A DNA stretch of 64,000 bases from Pseudaminobacter sp040045035 (GTDB lineage: Bacteria; Pseudomonadota; Alphaproteobacteria; Rhizobiales; Rhizobiaceae): contig NZ_JBDZDS010000003.1 of assembly GCF_040045035.1 (NCBI RefSeq), forward strand, positions 124,001 through 188,000, written 5' to 3'. Position 1 is the first letter of the stretch. The number at the start of each line of letters is the position of its first letter. A program made the translations under genes and the position numbers. This document shows, piece after piece, positions 26,038-34,597 of this stretch. The notes under the pieces are model-generated. The model searched no databases and had not been told where the DNA came from. It was given only the letters and a program-made list of their open reading frames with translations.

Positions 26038-27573
26038 ATGACCCTATCCACCCTCGACGGCCAGGTTCACCCGGCTCCGTTGGAAACGATTGACGGGCAG
26101 CCGATACTCGAGCTGAAGGGGCTCGAGAAGAAATATGTCGGCACCCACGCCCTGAAACCCGTCGACCTGACCTTCAACTCCGGCGAGATCCACGCCATCG
26201 TCGGCGAGAACGGCGCCGGCAAGTCGACGCTGATCAAGCTGCTGACCGGCGTCATCTCCCGTACCGCCGGCGAGGTGTTCTGGGACGGGCGCCCGGTGGC
26301 GCTGGCCACGCCCAACGAGGCGATCGCGCTCGGCATCAACGCCGTGCACCAGGAGGTGGTGCTGTGCCGCCACCTGACGGTCGCGGCCAACATGTTCCTC
26401 GGCGAGGAGAACACCCGCTTCGGCCTGCTGCAGGGCCGCGCCATGGTGCAGCGGGCGCAGCGCATCCTCGACGATCTCGGCTTCGACCTGCCGGCGGATG
26501 TGGTGCTTGGCGACCTGACCATCGGCCAGCAGCAGCTGATCGCCGCCGCCCGCGCCACCATACGCGGCACGCGCTTCCTGATCTTCGATGAGCCGACCGC
26601 CTATCTCACCCGCAAAGAGACGGAGCAGCTGTTCGCGCTGATCCGGCGGCTGGAGGCCGAGGGCGTCACCATCGTCTATATCAGCCACCGGCTGGAGGAG
26701 GTGTTCGAGCTGGCCACGCGCGTTTCCGTGCTGCGCGACGGAACCCTGGTGGGCACCCGCACCATCGGCGAGACCGACGAGGCCGAGCTGGTGCGCATGA
26801 TGATCAACCGCTCGATCGAGCAGATCTACCACAAGAACCATTTCGAGCCCGGCGCAGCGATCGTCGAGGCGAGAAACCTGTCGGGCAAGGGGTTCGAGGA
26901 CGTGTCGCTGTCGGTGCGGGCGGGCCAGATCGTCGGCCTCTACGGGCTGATCGGCGCGGGGCGCAGCGAATTCGTCATGACGCTGTACGGACGCGAGAAG
27001 AAGACTGCCGGCACGGTGCTGTGGAACGGCGCGCCGGTCGAGATCGCCAGCGAACGCGACGCCATGAGGCTCGGCATGGCGCTGGCGCCGGAGAGCCGCC
27101 GCGACCAGGGCCTGTGCCTCAACCTCGCCGTCGGCACCAACCTCAACCTGCCGATCTACAAGCGCATCAGCCGGCACCTGCTGATCTCCGGCTCGCAGGA
27201 GGCCGACCATGCCGACCGCCAGATCGCCGGCCTGCGCATCAAGACCGCCGGGCGGCAGGCGCTGGCCTCGAGCCTCTCGGGCGGCAACCAGCAGAAGATC
27301 GTGATCGGCAAATGGCTGAACCACGGGGCAAGACTGTTCATCTTCGACGAACCGACGGTGGGCGTGGACGTGGGCACCAAGGCCGAGATCTACCGCCTGT
27401 TCTCGACGCTGCTCGCCGGCGGCGCCGGCATCATCCTGATCTCGTCCTACCTGCCGGAGGTCTACGAGCTGGCCGACACGCTGCACGTGTTCCGGCGCGG
27501 GCGGCTGGTGGCCAGCCATCGCCACGGCGAGGGCAACCATGAGGACATACTGACCAAGGCAATCGGGGCGTGA
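26038..27573 (+). CDS. Sugar ABC transporter ATPase with two ATP-binding cassettes
   Basis: 511-residue RbsA/MglA-type protein. The first cassette has Walker A GENGAGKSTLIKL, Q-loop AVHQEVVL, LTIGQQQLIAAA as a signature variant and IFDEPTAYLT. The second has a degenerate Walker A (GLIGAGRSEF), the signature LSGGNQQKIVIGKWL and IFDEPTVGVDVG. This asymmetry is normal for the family. The start at 26038 has GGGAGG six bases upstream; an in-frame ATG at 26017 is less likely. The permease gene follows 37 bases later. Confidence 0.95.
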   Translation: MTLSTLDGQVHPAPLETIDGQPILELKGLEKKYVGTHALKPVDLTFNSGEIHAIVGENGAGKSTLIKLLTGVISRTAGEVFWDGRPVALATPNEAIALGINAVHQEVVLCRHLTVAANMFLGEENTRFGLLQGRAMVQRAQRILDDLGFDLPADVVLGDLTIGQQQLIAAARATIRGTRFLIFDEPTAYLTRKETEQLFALIRRLEAEGVTIVYISHRLEEVFELATRVSVLRDGTLVGTRTIGETDEAELVRMMINRSIEQIYHKNHFEPGAAIVEARNLSGKGFEDVSLSVRAGQIVGLYGLIGAGRSEFVMTLYGREKKTAGTVLWNGAPVEIASERDAMRLGMALAPESRRDQGLCLNLAVGTNLNLPIYKRISRHLLISGSQEADHADRQIAGLRIKTAGRQALASSLSGGNQQKIVIGKWLNHGARLFIFDEPTVGVDVGTKAEIYRLFSTLLAGGAGIILISSYLPEVYELADTLHVFRRGRLVASHRHGEGNHEDILTKAIGA

Positions 27574-27610
27574 CGCGCAGCCGCGAGGATAACGAGGGAC
27601 AAGAACGCCG

Positions 27611-28585
27611 ATGACCATCAGCGCAGAAACGACGACCATCGAGAGGCCGAAGCGCAACTACAGCATCCTGTTCGGGTTGACGCTGCTGGCGCTGTTGCTG
27701 CTGTTGTGGGCCGTGCTGGCGGTGGCCACGCCGAGCTTCGCCACCGCCAACAACATCGCCAACCTGATGCGTCAGGGGGCGATGATCGCGATCCTGGCGG
27801 TGGGGCAGACCTTCGTCATCATCACCGGCGGCATCGACCTGTCGGTGGGCGCCATCGTCGGCTTCTGCACCGTCATCGTCGCCATGATGATCAACGCCGG
27901 CTTCCCGATCTGGGTGGCAGTGCTGGCAACGCTTGCGGTAGGCGTCTGCATCGGCATGTTCCACGGCTTCGGCATCGTCAAGATGGGGCTGCCGCCCTTC
28001 ATCATTACGCTGGCGACGCTGACCTCGCTGCGCGGCATCGGCCTTCTGATGACCAACGGCAACTCGATCTCGATCCAGAGCGACGCCTTCTCCGAGTTCT
28101 CGCGCAACACCTTCGCCGGCATCCCGAACCTGTTCTGGATGGTGATCCTGGTGGGCTTGCCGGCCTATGTGTTCCTGCACCACAGCCGCTGGGGGCGCTA
28201 TCTGTTCTCGGTCGGCTCCAATGCCGAGGCCTCGCGCCTGTCGGGCGTCAACGTCAGCCGCACCATCTATCTCGCCTACACGCTGTCGGCGCTCTGCGCG
28301 TCCTTCGTCGGCGTGCTGCTGGCTTCGCGCATCGGCATCGGCAACCCGACGCAGGCGGAAGGCTGGGAGTTGCAGGCTATCGCCTCGTCAGTGATCGGCG
28401 GCACCAGCCTATTCGGCGCCATCGGCTCGGTGCACGGGCCGCTGCTGGGCGCCTTTATCCTGGCCACGATCAACAACGGCGCCAACCTTCTCAACGTCAA
28501 CTCGTTCTGGCAGCGCATCATCACCGGTGCACTGATCATCGTGATCGTCTATTTCGACGGGCTGCGGCGCCGACGCGGCAGGTGA
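27611..28585 (+). CDS. Sugar ABC transporter permease (ribose type)
   Basis: 324-residue inner-membrane permease of the RbsC/AraH family with about eight to ten membrane segments. The family blocks are NIANLMRQGAMIAILAVGQTFVIITGGIDLSVGAIVG, ITLATLTSLRGIGLLMTNG and the coupling region GRYLFSVGSNAEASRLSGVNV. It completes a one-permease importer that works as a homodimer. The stop is two bases before the stop of the convergent DUF488 gene, so the operon ends here. Confidence 0.95.
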   Translation: MTISAETTTIERPKRNYSILFGLTLLALLLLLWAVLAVATPSFATANNIANLMRQGAMIAILAVGQTFVIITGGIDLSVGAIVGFCTVIVAMMINAGFPIWVAVLATLAVGVCIGMFHGFGIVKMGLPPFIITLATLTSLRGIGLLMTNGNSISIQSDAFSEFSRNTFAGIPNLFWMVILVGLPAYVFLHHSRWGRYLFSVGSNAEASRLSGVNVSRTIYLAYTLSALCASFVGVLLASRIGIGNPTQAEGWELQAIASSVIGGTSLFGAIGSVHGPLLGAFILATINNGANLLNVNSFWQRIITGALIIVIVYFDGLRRRRGR

Positions 28586-28587
28586 GC

Positions 28588-29130
28588 TCAGGCGGGAGCC
28601 GGTGCCGGATAGGCGAGCCGGCCGGCCGGCTGCGGCACTGCCTCGGGTGTCATCGTGGCGGGCTCGATCTTGTCGGGGTCCATGAGATGAAAGACCGCCT
28701 CACCGCGAGCGATGAGGTAGTCGGCGACGATGCGGCGGTGGCAGCGCCACCACACGCTTTCCGCGCACATGACCGCGAGCCGCCGCGCACGGCCCATCTC
28801 CACCAGCCGGTCAAACGCGGCGCGAAACTCGGCGCCCATCGCGTAATCGGCATAGTTGTGAAAACTCTGGTTTTCCCAAAAGCCGTTGACCGAGGCCGGC
28901 ACCGTTTTTGAGCGGGCACGCAGGCCGCCGAGCTCGACGAGATGGATGTAGTCGATGCCGAAGGCGGCGAGGCTTTGCGGCAGCGCGTCGGCATTGTACT
29001 GCGGATTGGCGCGCGAGCGCGGAACGGTGCGGATGTCGACCACCAGCGCCACCTCGGCAAGCTGCAGCAGATGGACGAACGCCTCGATGCTGCGCGTGCC
29101 ATGACCGATGGTGAAGAATGGCTGCCGCAT
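28588..29130 (-). CDS. DUF488-family protein
   Basis: 180-residue protein of the DUF488 family: FFTIGHGTRSIEAFVHLLQ at the N-terminus, VVDIRTVPRSRANPQYN, and MCAESVWWRCHRRIVADYLIARG near the C-terminus, with the conserved Cys-His-Arg group. The family is widespread and its biochemical role is not settled. ATG 29130 has GGAGGCGCC upstream; longer in-frame starts lack one. It is divergent from the 5-formyltetrahydrofolate cyclo-ligase gene and convergent with the sugar permease. Confidence 0.88.
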   Translation of the reverse strand: MRQPFFTIGHGTRSIEAFVHLLQLAEVALVVDIRTVPRSRANPQYNADALPQSLAAFGIDYIHLVELGGLRARSKTVPASVNGFWENQSFHNYADYAMGAEFRAAFDRLVEMGRARRLAVMCAESVWWRCHRRIVADYLIARGEAVFHLMDPDKIEPATMTPEAVPQPAGRLAYPAPAPA

Positions 29131-29283
29131 GGCGCCTCCAGTCTCCCCATTGCAGCAGCGGGTTGGCGTGGCGTCAATGCGCGTCAGAGCCGGTTTTGTA
29201 TTCGTCCAGCCGGCGTTTCGGTTTGCCTTTTGGCCCTCCGAGGCGGATAGTTGCCCTGCGCAGCCGCCCAGCAAGGAGGCTTC

Positions 29284-29937
29284 ATGAGCGACAAGGACAA
29301 CGCGGCCGGCTATGCCTCACCGCCCTGCTTTATGCATGAGCTGACACCGGAATTTCAGCCCGACAACAGCCCGGCGGACCCGACCGCCTGGGCCGATGTG
29401 GTGCGCTGGCGCAAGGCTGAGCGCCAGCGCCTGATCGACGAGCGCATGGCCGTGCCGGCCGACGAGCGGGCGCGGCGCACGGAGACGATCGCGGCAGGGC
29501 TCACCGAGGCGATCGGCGACCCGAGCGGGAAGCTCATCAGCCTCTACTGGCCGTTCAAGGGCGAGCCGGACCTGCGCGGCTGGATGAACGAGACCATCGC
29601 GGCCCGCGGCCGCTTCGCGCTGCCGGTGGTGATCAAGTCCGGCCAGCCGCTGGAGTTTCGCGCCTGGGGGCCGGGCGAGCCGCTGGAGCGCGGCGTGTGG
29701 AACATTCTCGCGCCCGCGAACGGGCCGGCGGTGCTTCCCGACGTGGTGATCGCGCCGCTGGTCGGCTTCGACGCGGCAAACTATCGGCTGGGCTATGGCG
29801 GCGGCTTCTTCGACCGCACGCTGGCAGCCATGCCGCTTAAGCCGCTCATCATCGGCGTAGGCTACAGCCAGGGGCGGCTGGCCACCATCTACCCGCAGCC
29901 GCACGATATCCCGATGGACAGGATCATCACCGCCTGA
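29284..29937 (+). CDS. 5-formyltetrahydrofolate cyclo-ligase family protein
   Basis: 217-residue enzyme of the MTHFS family, which converts 5-formyl-THF to 5,10-methenyl-THF with ATP. Family motifs are WRKAERQRLIDERMAVPADERARR, ISLYWPFKGEPDL, and the nucleotide loop RLGYGGGFFDRTLA followed by IIGVGYSQGRL. About 45 residues precede the usual start of the family (SDKDNAAGYASPPCFMHELT and on); the AGGAGG site before ATG 29284 supports that this extension is translated. It stands alone. The same family contains proteins of other function, so the reaction is probable rather than certain. Confidence 0.85.
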   Translation: MSDKDNAAGYASPPCFMHELTPEFQPDNSPADPTAWADVVRWRKAERQRLIDERMAVPADERARRTETIAAGLTEAIGDPSGKLISLYWPFKGEPDLRGWMNETIAARGRFALPVVIKSGQPLEFRAWGPGEPLERGVWNILAPANGPAVLPDVVIAPLVGFDAANYRLGYGGGFFDRTLAAMPLKPLIIGVGYSQGRLATIYPQPHDIPMDRIITA

Positions 29938-30008
29938 TCAATGCCTTAGGCCGCGGCGTTCGGATGTCCGGCCACCCACATTCACCAAACCATCTGAACG
30001 GAGCGCCC

Positions 30009-31073
30009 ATGCACAGAGACCGCCGCTTCCAGGAACTTGCCGGCATCGAGCTGCCGATATTGCTGGCGCCGATGGCGGGGCCCGTCGGCTCCGAGATCGC
30101 GATCGCAGTGGCTGAGGCCGGCGGGCTTGGGGCGCTACCCTGCGCGCTGCTTTCGCCTGAGCAGATGCGCGCCGAGATCGGCATTTTCCGCCAGCGCACG
30201 ACAAGGCCGGTCAACCTCAACTTCTTCTGCCACACGCCGCCCACGCCCGACATCGCCCGCGAGGCCGCCTGGCGCAAGCGGCTGGCCAGCTACTATGTCG
30301 AGCTCGGGCTCGACCCGGAAGCACCGGTGCCGAACTCCAGCCGCACGCCCTTCGACTCAGGGCTGTGTGAAATGGTGGAGGAATTCCGGCCGGAGGTGGT
30401 GAGCTTTCACTTCGGCCTGCCGGAGCAGGCGCTGGTCGAGCGGGTCAAGGCAGCGGGCGCGAAAGTGCTGTCGAGCGCAACGACCGTGGACGAGGCGCGC
30501 TGGCTGGAGGACCATGGCTGCGACGCCATTATCGCGCAGGGCGCGGAAGCCGGCGGCCATCGCGGCATGTTTCTGACCGACGACATCGCCACCCAGGTGG
30601 GCACCTTCGCGCTGGTGCCGCAGGTGGTGGATGCGGTGTCGGTGCCGGTCATCGCGGCCGGCGGCATCGGCGACGCGCGCGGCATCGTCGCCGCCTTCGC
30701 ACTGGGAGCCTCGGCGGTGCAGATCGGCACCGCCTATCTGTTCAGTCCCGAGGCCAAGGTGGCGGCACTGCACCGGCAGGCGCTGCGTGAGACGCGCAGC
30801 GACGCGACGGCGATCACCAATGTCTTCACCGGACGTCCGGCGCGCGGCATCGTCAACCGCATCATGCGCGAAGTCGGGCCGATGTCGGAGGTTGCGCCGG
30901 CTTTCCCGCTCGCCGGCGGCGCGCTGGCGCCGCTTAGGACAAAGAGCGAGCCGGCAGGTTCCAGCGATTTCATGTCGCTATGGTCGGGACAGGCAGGCCG
31001 GCTTGGACGCGAGATGCCCGCCGGCGAACTGACGCGGCGCCTGTGGGCCGAGGCGCAGGAGTTGATGGGGTAG
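30009..31073 (+). CDS. Nitronate monooxygenase-like FMN-dependent protein
   Basis: 354-residue TIM-barrel flavoprotein of the NMO/2-nitropropane dioxygenase family: LPILLAPMAGPVGSEIAIAV at the N-terminus, PVNLNFFCHTPP, GCDAIIAQGAEAGGHRGMF with the putative catalytic His, and PVIAAGGIGDARGIVAAFALGASAVQIGTAYL, the FMN phosphate site. ATG 30009 is chosen; an ATG at 29964 in frame lacks a ribosome-binding site. It could detoxify nitronates or act on another substrate, since the family is broad. It has no operon partners, and its stop is 58 bases from that of convergent hutC. Confidence 0.88.
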   Translation: MHRDRRFQELAGIELPILLAPMAGPVGSEIAIAVAEAGGLGALPCALLSPEQMRAEIGIFRQRTTRPVNLNFFCHTPPTPDIAREAAWRKRLASYYVELGLDPEAPVPNSSRTPFDSGLCEMVEEFRPEVVSFHFGLPEQALVERVKAAGAKVLSSATTVDEARWLEDHGCDAIIAQGAEAGGHRGMFLTDDIATQVGTFALVPQVVDAVSVPVIAAGGIGDARGIVAAFALGASAVQIGTAYLFSPEAKVAALHRQALRETRSDATAITNVFTGRPARGIVNRIMREVGPMSEVAPAFPLAGGALAPLRTKSEPAGSSDFMSLWSGQAGRLGREMPAGELTRRLWAEAQELMG

Positions 31074-31131
31074 CAATAGAAGTCGGCAGCTGCCCTCTGC
31101 ACCCTTCCCTCGACGGGAGAGGCAAAAGACC

Positions 31132-31875
31132 TCACCGCGTCTGCGAGGGCGTGAAGCGGGCCACCAGGGTGTGGCTGTCGGCCGGATAGGTGAAGCGCAC
31201 ATGGGTGACCGGGTGCTCGGCGATCCAGGTGCGGCGCTCGACGACCAGGCAGGGCACGCCGGGCTCGATGCCCAGCGCGGCGGCGATTTCGGCGTCGGCG
31301 CCGGTCGCCCCGATACGGTGCTCGGCTGCGCTCCACGGAACATGGCCGATCAGCCACGGCCCCGGCGCGTCAACGTCGAAGGGCTCGCCAGCCGCCTCGG
31401 GCACTGCCACGAGGTTGATCAGCCGCTCCTCCAGGCAGAAGGGGCGCGGGCCGGCGAAATGCCGGCATTTGAGCGCCAACACCGGTCCGGCCTCGTGCAG
31501 TTCCATCAGTGCACGGTCGGCCGGCGTGCTCTTGCGCTTGTGGTGCGAGACCAGCTCGTAGCGGTAGGGCAGGCCCAGCGCCTGCACCTCGTCCTTGATG
31601 TCGTGGATCTCCAGCACGGCCGCCTGCGACCGCGGCCGGCGGACAAAGCTGCCCAGCCGGCGGCGGCGCTCGATCAGGCCCGTCTTGGCGAGCTCCGACA
31701 GCGCCTTGTTCACGGTCATGCGCGAGCAGCCATACTCCTCGGTCAGCTCGTGCTCGAAGGGAATGCGATGGCCTGGCGCCCATTCGCCCGACAGGATGCG
31801 CTCGCTGATGTCAGCGAGGATGCGCTGGTGCAGCGATGTCGGTTCCTGCTCCTTCAAGGTGTCCATCTTTTCCAT
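31132..31875 (-). CDS. hutC: Histidine utilisation repressor HutC
   Basis: 247-residue GntR/HutC-subfamily repressor. The N-terminal wHTH (residues about 12-75: LHQRILADISERILSGEWAP ... LTEEYGCSRMTVNKALSELA) is followed by a UTRA ligand-binding domain that senses urocanate in characterised HutC proteins (HDIKDEVQALGLPYRYELVS ... VERRTWIAEHPVTHVRFTYP). The start is ATG 31875; ATG 31866, preceded by GGAAAAG, is equally possible and a TTG at 31899 less so. It is the second gene after hutF and should bind the palindrome at 33318-33333. Confidence 0.95.
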   Translation of the reverse strand: MEKMDTLKEQEPTSLHQRILADISERILSGEWAPGHRIPFEHELTEEYGCSRMTVNKALSELAKTGLIERRRRLGSFVRRPRSQAAVLEIHDIKDEVQALGLPYRYELVSHHKRKSTPADRALMELHEAGPVLALKCRHFAGPRPFCLEERLINLVAVPEAAGEPFDVDAPGPWLIGHVPWSAAEHRIGATGADAEIAAALGIEPGVPCLVVERRTWIAEHPVTHVRFTYPADSHTLVARFTPSQTR

Positions 31876-31907
31876 CGCGCTATCCAGAGGCCGCGGCAAC
31901 TTATGCT

Positions 31908-33260
31908 TCAGCCCGCGGCAAGCTCATTCATCACGGCTCGGAACTCCTCGGCAATGGCATCACGCATGAAATGTTTGCCGCCGGCCACAACTTTCTTGCC
32001 GCGCACCCAGACATTGTCGACCTTCGTGCCGTTGGCGAAGATCCAGGCGTCGAGGGCGCCATCGCCCTTCTTGCCCGCCAGCGAGGGGTTGTCAGCATCG
32101 AGCGAGACGAAATCGGCCGATGCGCCGGCGGCTATTTCCGCCGGGCCAGCGCCGAGTGCAACCGCGCCGCCTGCGCGCGCGCCGTCGAACAGCGCGCGGC
32201 CGTTCGATTGGCCGGGAGCCGCAAGCACGTTGCGCTGGCGGCGAGCCAGGCGCTGCGAATATTCGAGCTGGCGCAGCTCATCGGGCAGACCGATGAGCAC
32301 GTTGGAATCGGACCCGACGCCGAAGCGGCCGTCATGCTTGGCAAACAGCGGCGCGGAAAAAGTGCCGTCGCCGAGGTTGGCCTCGGTGACCGGACAGAGG
32401 CCGGCGATGGCCCCGCTCCAGGCCATCCCGATGGTTTCGGCTTCGAGCATGTGGGTGGCGTGGATGAAGCACCAGCGTCCGTCGACCGGGGCGTTGGCGA
32501 GCAGCCACTCGACCGGGCGTGCACCGGACCAGGCGATGCAGTCCTCCACCTCCTTCACCTGTTCGGCGACGTGGATGTGGATTGGCCCGTCCGTCATGGC
32601 AGCGACGGCGGCAAGCTCCTCGGGCGTCACCGCGCGCAGGCTGTGCGGCGCAACGCCGACCACCGCGCCGGGCAGATTTTTCACCGCCGCGCGGGCGCCT
32701 TCGAGCAGGCGCGCAAAACTGTCGAGATCGTTGATGAAGCGGCGCTGACCCTCATTGGGCGCCGCACCGCCGAAACCGGAATGGGCATAAAAGACCGGCA
32801 GCAGCGTCAGCCCGATGCCGGTGCGCGCGGCGGCGGAAGCGATGCGCTCGGCCATCTCGGCGATGTTGGCATAGTGCCCGCCGTCGAGATCATGGTGCAG
32901 GTAGTGGAACTCGCCGACGCGGGAAAAACCGGCCTCCAGCATCTCGACATAGAGCTGGGCGGCAACGGCCTCGGCCTGGCGGGGCGTCATCGACAGGGCG
33001 AAGCGGTACATGACCTCGCGCCACGACCAAAAACTGTCGGCGCCGGGACCGCGCGTTTCGGCAAGGCCGGCCATGCCGCGCTGGAAGGCGTGGCTGTGCA
33101 GATTGGGCATGCCGGGCAGGATGATTTCATGGCGCTCGTCGCCGGGCTGCGGAGCGGCGTCGAGCTCGACGGCGGAGACCCGGCCGTCCTTGACGGTCAG
33201 CCGCACGTCGTTGCGCCAGCCCTGGGGCAGCAGCGCCTGCCCGGCAAAAATCGTCGTCAT
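31908..33260 (-). CDS. hutF: Formimidoylglutamate deiminase HutF
   Basis: 450-residue amidohydrolase that converts N-formimidoyl-L-glutamate to N-formyl-L-glutamate and ammonia. It carries the N-terminal metal site PGMPNLHSHAFQRGMAG, EFHYLHHD, the central HIHVAEQ metal ligand, CFIHATHML, the TEANLGDGTF substrate loop and GVGSDSN with the catalytic Asp. Together with HutG it marks the five-step histidine pathway. The start is at ATG 33260 with GGGGAAGG upstream. It is the first gene of the leftward arm of the hut divergon. Confidence 0.96.
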   Translation of the reverse strand: MTTIFAGQALLPQGWRNDVRLTVKDGRVSAVELDAAPQPGDERHEIILPGMPNLHSHAFQRGMAGLAETRGPGADSFWSWREVMYRFALSMTPRQAEAVAAQLYVEMLEAGFSRVGEFHYLHHDLDGGHYANIAEMAERIASAAARTGIGLTLLPVFYAHSGFGGAAPNEGQRRFINDLDSFARLLEGARAAVKNLPGAVVGVAPHSLRAVTPEELAAVAAMTDGPIHIHVAEQVKEVEDCIAWSGARPVEWLLANAPVDGRWCFIHATHMLEAETIGMAWSGAIAGLCPVTEANLGDGTFSAPLFAKHDGRFGVGSDSNVLIGLPDELRQLEYSQRLARRQRNVLAAPGQSNGRALFDGARAGGAVALGAGPAEIAAGASADFVSLDADNPSLAGKKGDGALDAWIFANGTKVDNVWVRGKKVVAGGKHFMRDAIAEEFRAVMNELAAG

Positions 33261-33317
33261 CGGCCTTCCCCTCCGGTCTCCAAGTCCACCTTCACAAGAC
33301 ACTTGCGTCTGTCGTTC

Positions 33318-33333
33318 TTATGTATATACATAA
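33318..33333. promoter_or_regulatory. HutC operator in the hut divergent promoter region
   Basis: TTATGTATATACATAA is a 16-bp perfect palindrome containing TGTATATACA, the known core of HutC sites in pseudomonads and Brucella. It lies midway between the hutF and hutI starts. A -10 like TATACA (33325-33330) with TTGCGT at 33303-33308 (16 bp) would serve hutI, placing the operator on the -10 box. Confidence 0.85.
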
Positions 33334-33358
33334 ACAGATCGGGATGGAAACGGAAATC

Positions 33359-34597
33359 ATGATGCAGGAACGCGAGAACGCGCAACCGGGACGGGTCCGC
33401 CTGTGGCGGAATGCCCGCCTCGCGACACTGGCCGAAAACGCACCCGGCCTCGGCATCGTGGAGAACGGCGCCGTCGCCGCAAAGGACGGCCGCATCGTCT
33501 ATGCCGGGCCTGAGGCCGACCTGCCCGCCGCGCTGCGCGACGGCGCGGAGACGGTGGATTGCGAAGGCCGCTGGATCACGCCCGGCCTGGTCGACTGCCA
33601 CACGCACCTTGTGCACGCCGGCGACCGCGCCAACGAATTCGAGATGCGGCTGGCGGGTGCCACTTATGAGGAAGTCGCGCGCGCCGGCGGCGGCATCGTC
33701 TCCTCGGTGAAGGCGCTGCGCGCGGCGAGTGAGGACGAGCTGGTGCGGCAGTCCCTGCCCCGGCTCGACGCACTGCTGGCCGAAGGCGTCACCACCGTCG
33801 AAATGAAATCCGGCTACGGGCTCGATCTGGAGAACGAGGCCAAGTCGCTGCGCGCCGCGCGGCGGCTGGGCAACGAGCGGCCGGTGACGGTTCGCACCAC
33901 CTTCCTTGGCGCGCATGCGCTGCCGGCGGAGGCCAATGGCGACAAGGACGCCTACATCGCCAAGGTCGCCGACGAAATGCTGCCGGCGATCGCGGCGGAA
34001 AAACTGGCCGACGCGGTCGACGGGTTCTGCGAAGGCATCGCCTTTTCGCCCGAGCAGATGACGCGCGTGTTCGACGCGGCCAAGGCCCACGGCCTGCCGG
34101 TAAAACTTCATGCCGACCAGCTTTCCAACCTGCATGGTGCGGCCCTCGCCGCCCGCTACGGCGCGCTGTCGGCCGACCATCTCGAATACACGGACGAGGA
34201 AGGTGCCGCGGCCATGGCCAAGGCCGGCACGGTGGCGGTAATCCTGCCCGGCGCATACTATTTTATCCGCGAGACCAAGAAGCCGCCGGTCGACCTCTTC
34301 CGTCGCCACGGCACGAAGATGGCGCTGGCGACCGACAACAACCCCGGCACCTCGCCGCTGACCTCGCTGCTGCTGACCATGAACATGGGCGCTACGCTGT
34401 TTGCCATGACCGTCGACGAATGCATCGCCGGCGTGACCCGCGAGGCGGCGCGCGCGCTGGGGCTGCTTGGCGAAACCGGCACGCTGGAGGCCGGCAAATG
34501 GGCCGACCTCGCGATCTGGGACATCGAGCGCCCGGCCGAACTTGTCTACCGAATGGGATTCAATCCGCTGCATAGCCGCGTCTGGAGAGGAAAATGA
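33359..34597 (+). CDS. hutI: Imidazolonepropionase
   Basis: 412-residue zinc/iron amidohydrolase that opens imidazolone-5-propionate to N-formimidoyl-L-glutamate. Motifs are GLVDCHTHLVHAGDRANEFE (metal His pair and substrate Arg), TTVEMKSGYGLDLENE, PVKLHADQLSN (metal His), LSADHLEY and the catalytic ATDNNPGTSP Asp. Several starts are in frame: ATG 33359/33362, ATG 33344, and ATG 33320, which lies inside the HutC operator and is unlikely. The stop overlaps hutH by ATGA. Confidence 0.96.
   Translation: MMQERENAQPGRVRLWRNARLATLAENAPGLGIVENGAVAAKDGRIVYAGPEADLPAALRDGAETVDCEGRWITPGLVDCHTHLVHAGDRANEFEMRLAGATYEEVARAGGGIVSSVKALRAASEDELVRQSLPRLDALLAEGVTTVEMKSGYGLDLENEAKSLRAARRLGNERPVTVRTTFLGAHALPAEANGDKDAYIAKVADEMLPAIAAEKLADAVDGFCEGIAFSPEQMTRVFDAAKAHGLPVKLHADQLSNLHGAALAARYGALSADHLEYTDEEGAAAMAKAGTVAVILPGAYYFIRETKKPPVDLFRRHGTKMALATDNNPGTSPLTSLLLTMNMGATLFAMTVDECIAGVTREAARALGLLGETGTLEAGKWADLAIWDIERPAELVYRMGFNPLHSRVWRGK

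Noticed and set aside
26044..27657. Minus-strand frame of 537 codons opposite the sugar ABC ATPase.
   Set aside because: The plus-strand gene has both ATP-binding cassettes; the opposite frame is compositionally biased and crosses the intergenic gap.
31171..32748. Long plus-strand frame opposite hutC and hutF.
   Set aside because: Both opposite genes have full family motifs and proper starts; the plus-strand translation has no domain-like features.
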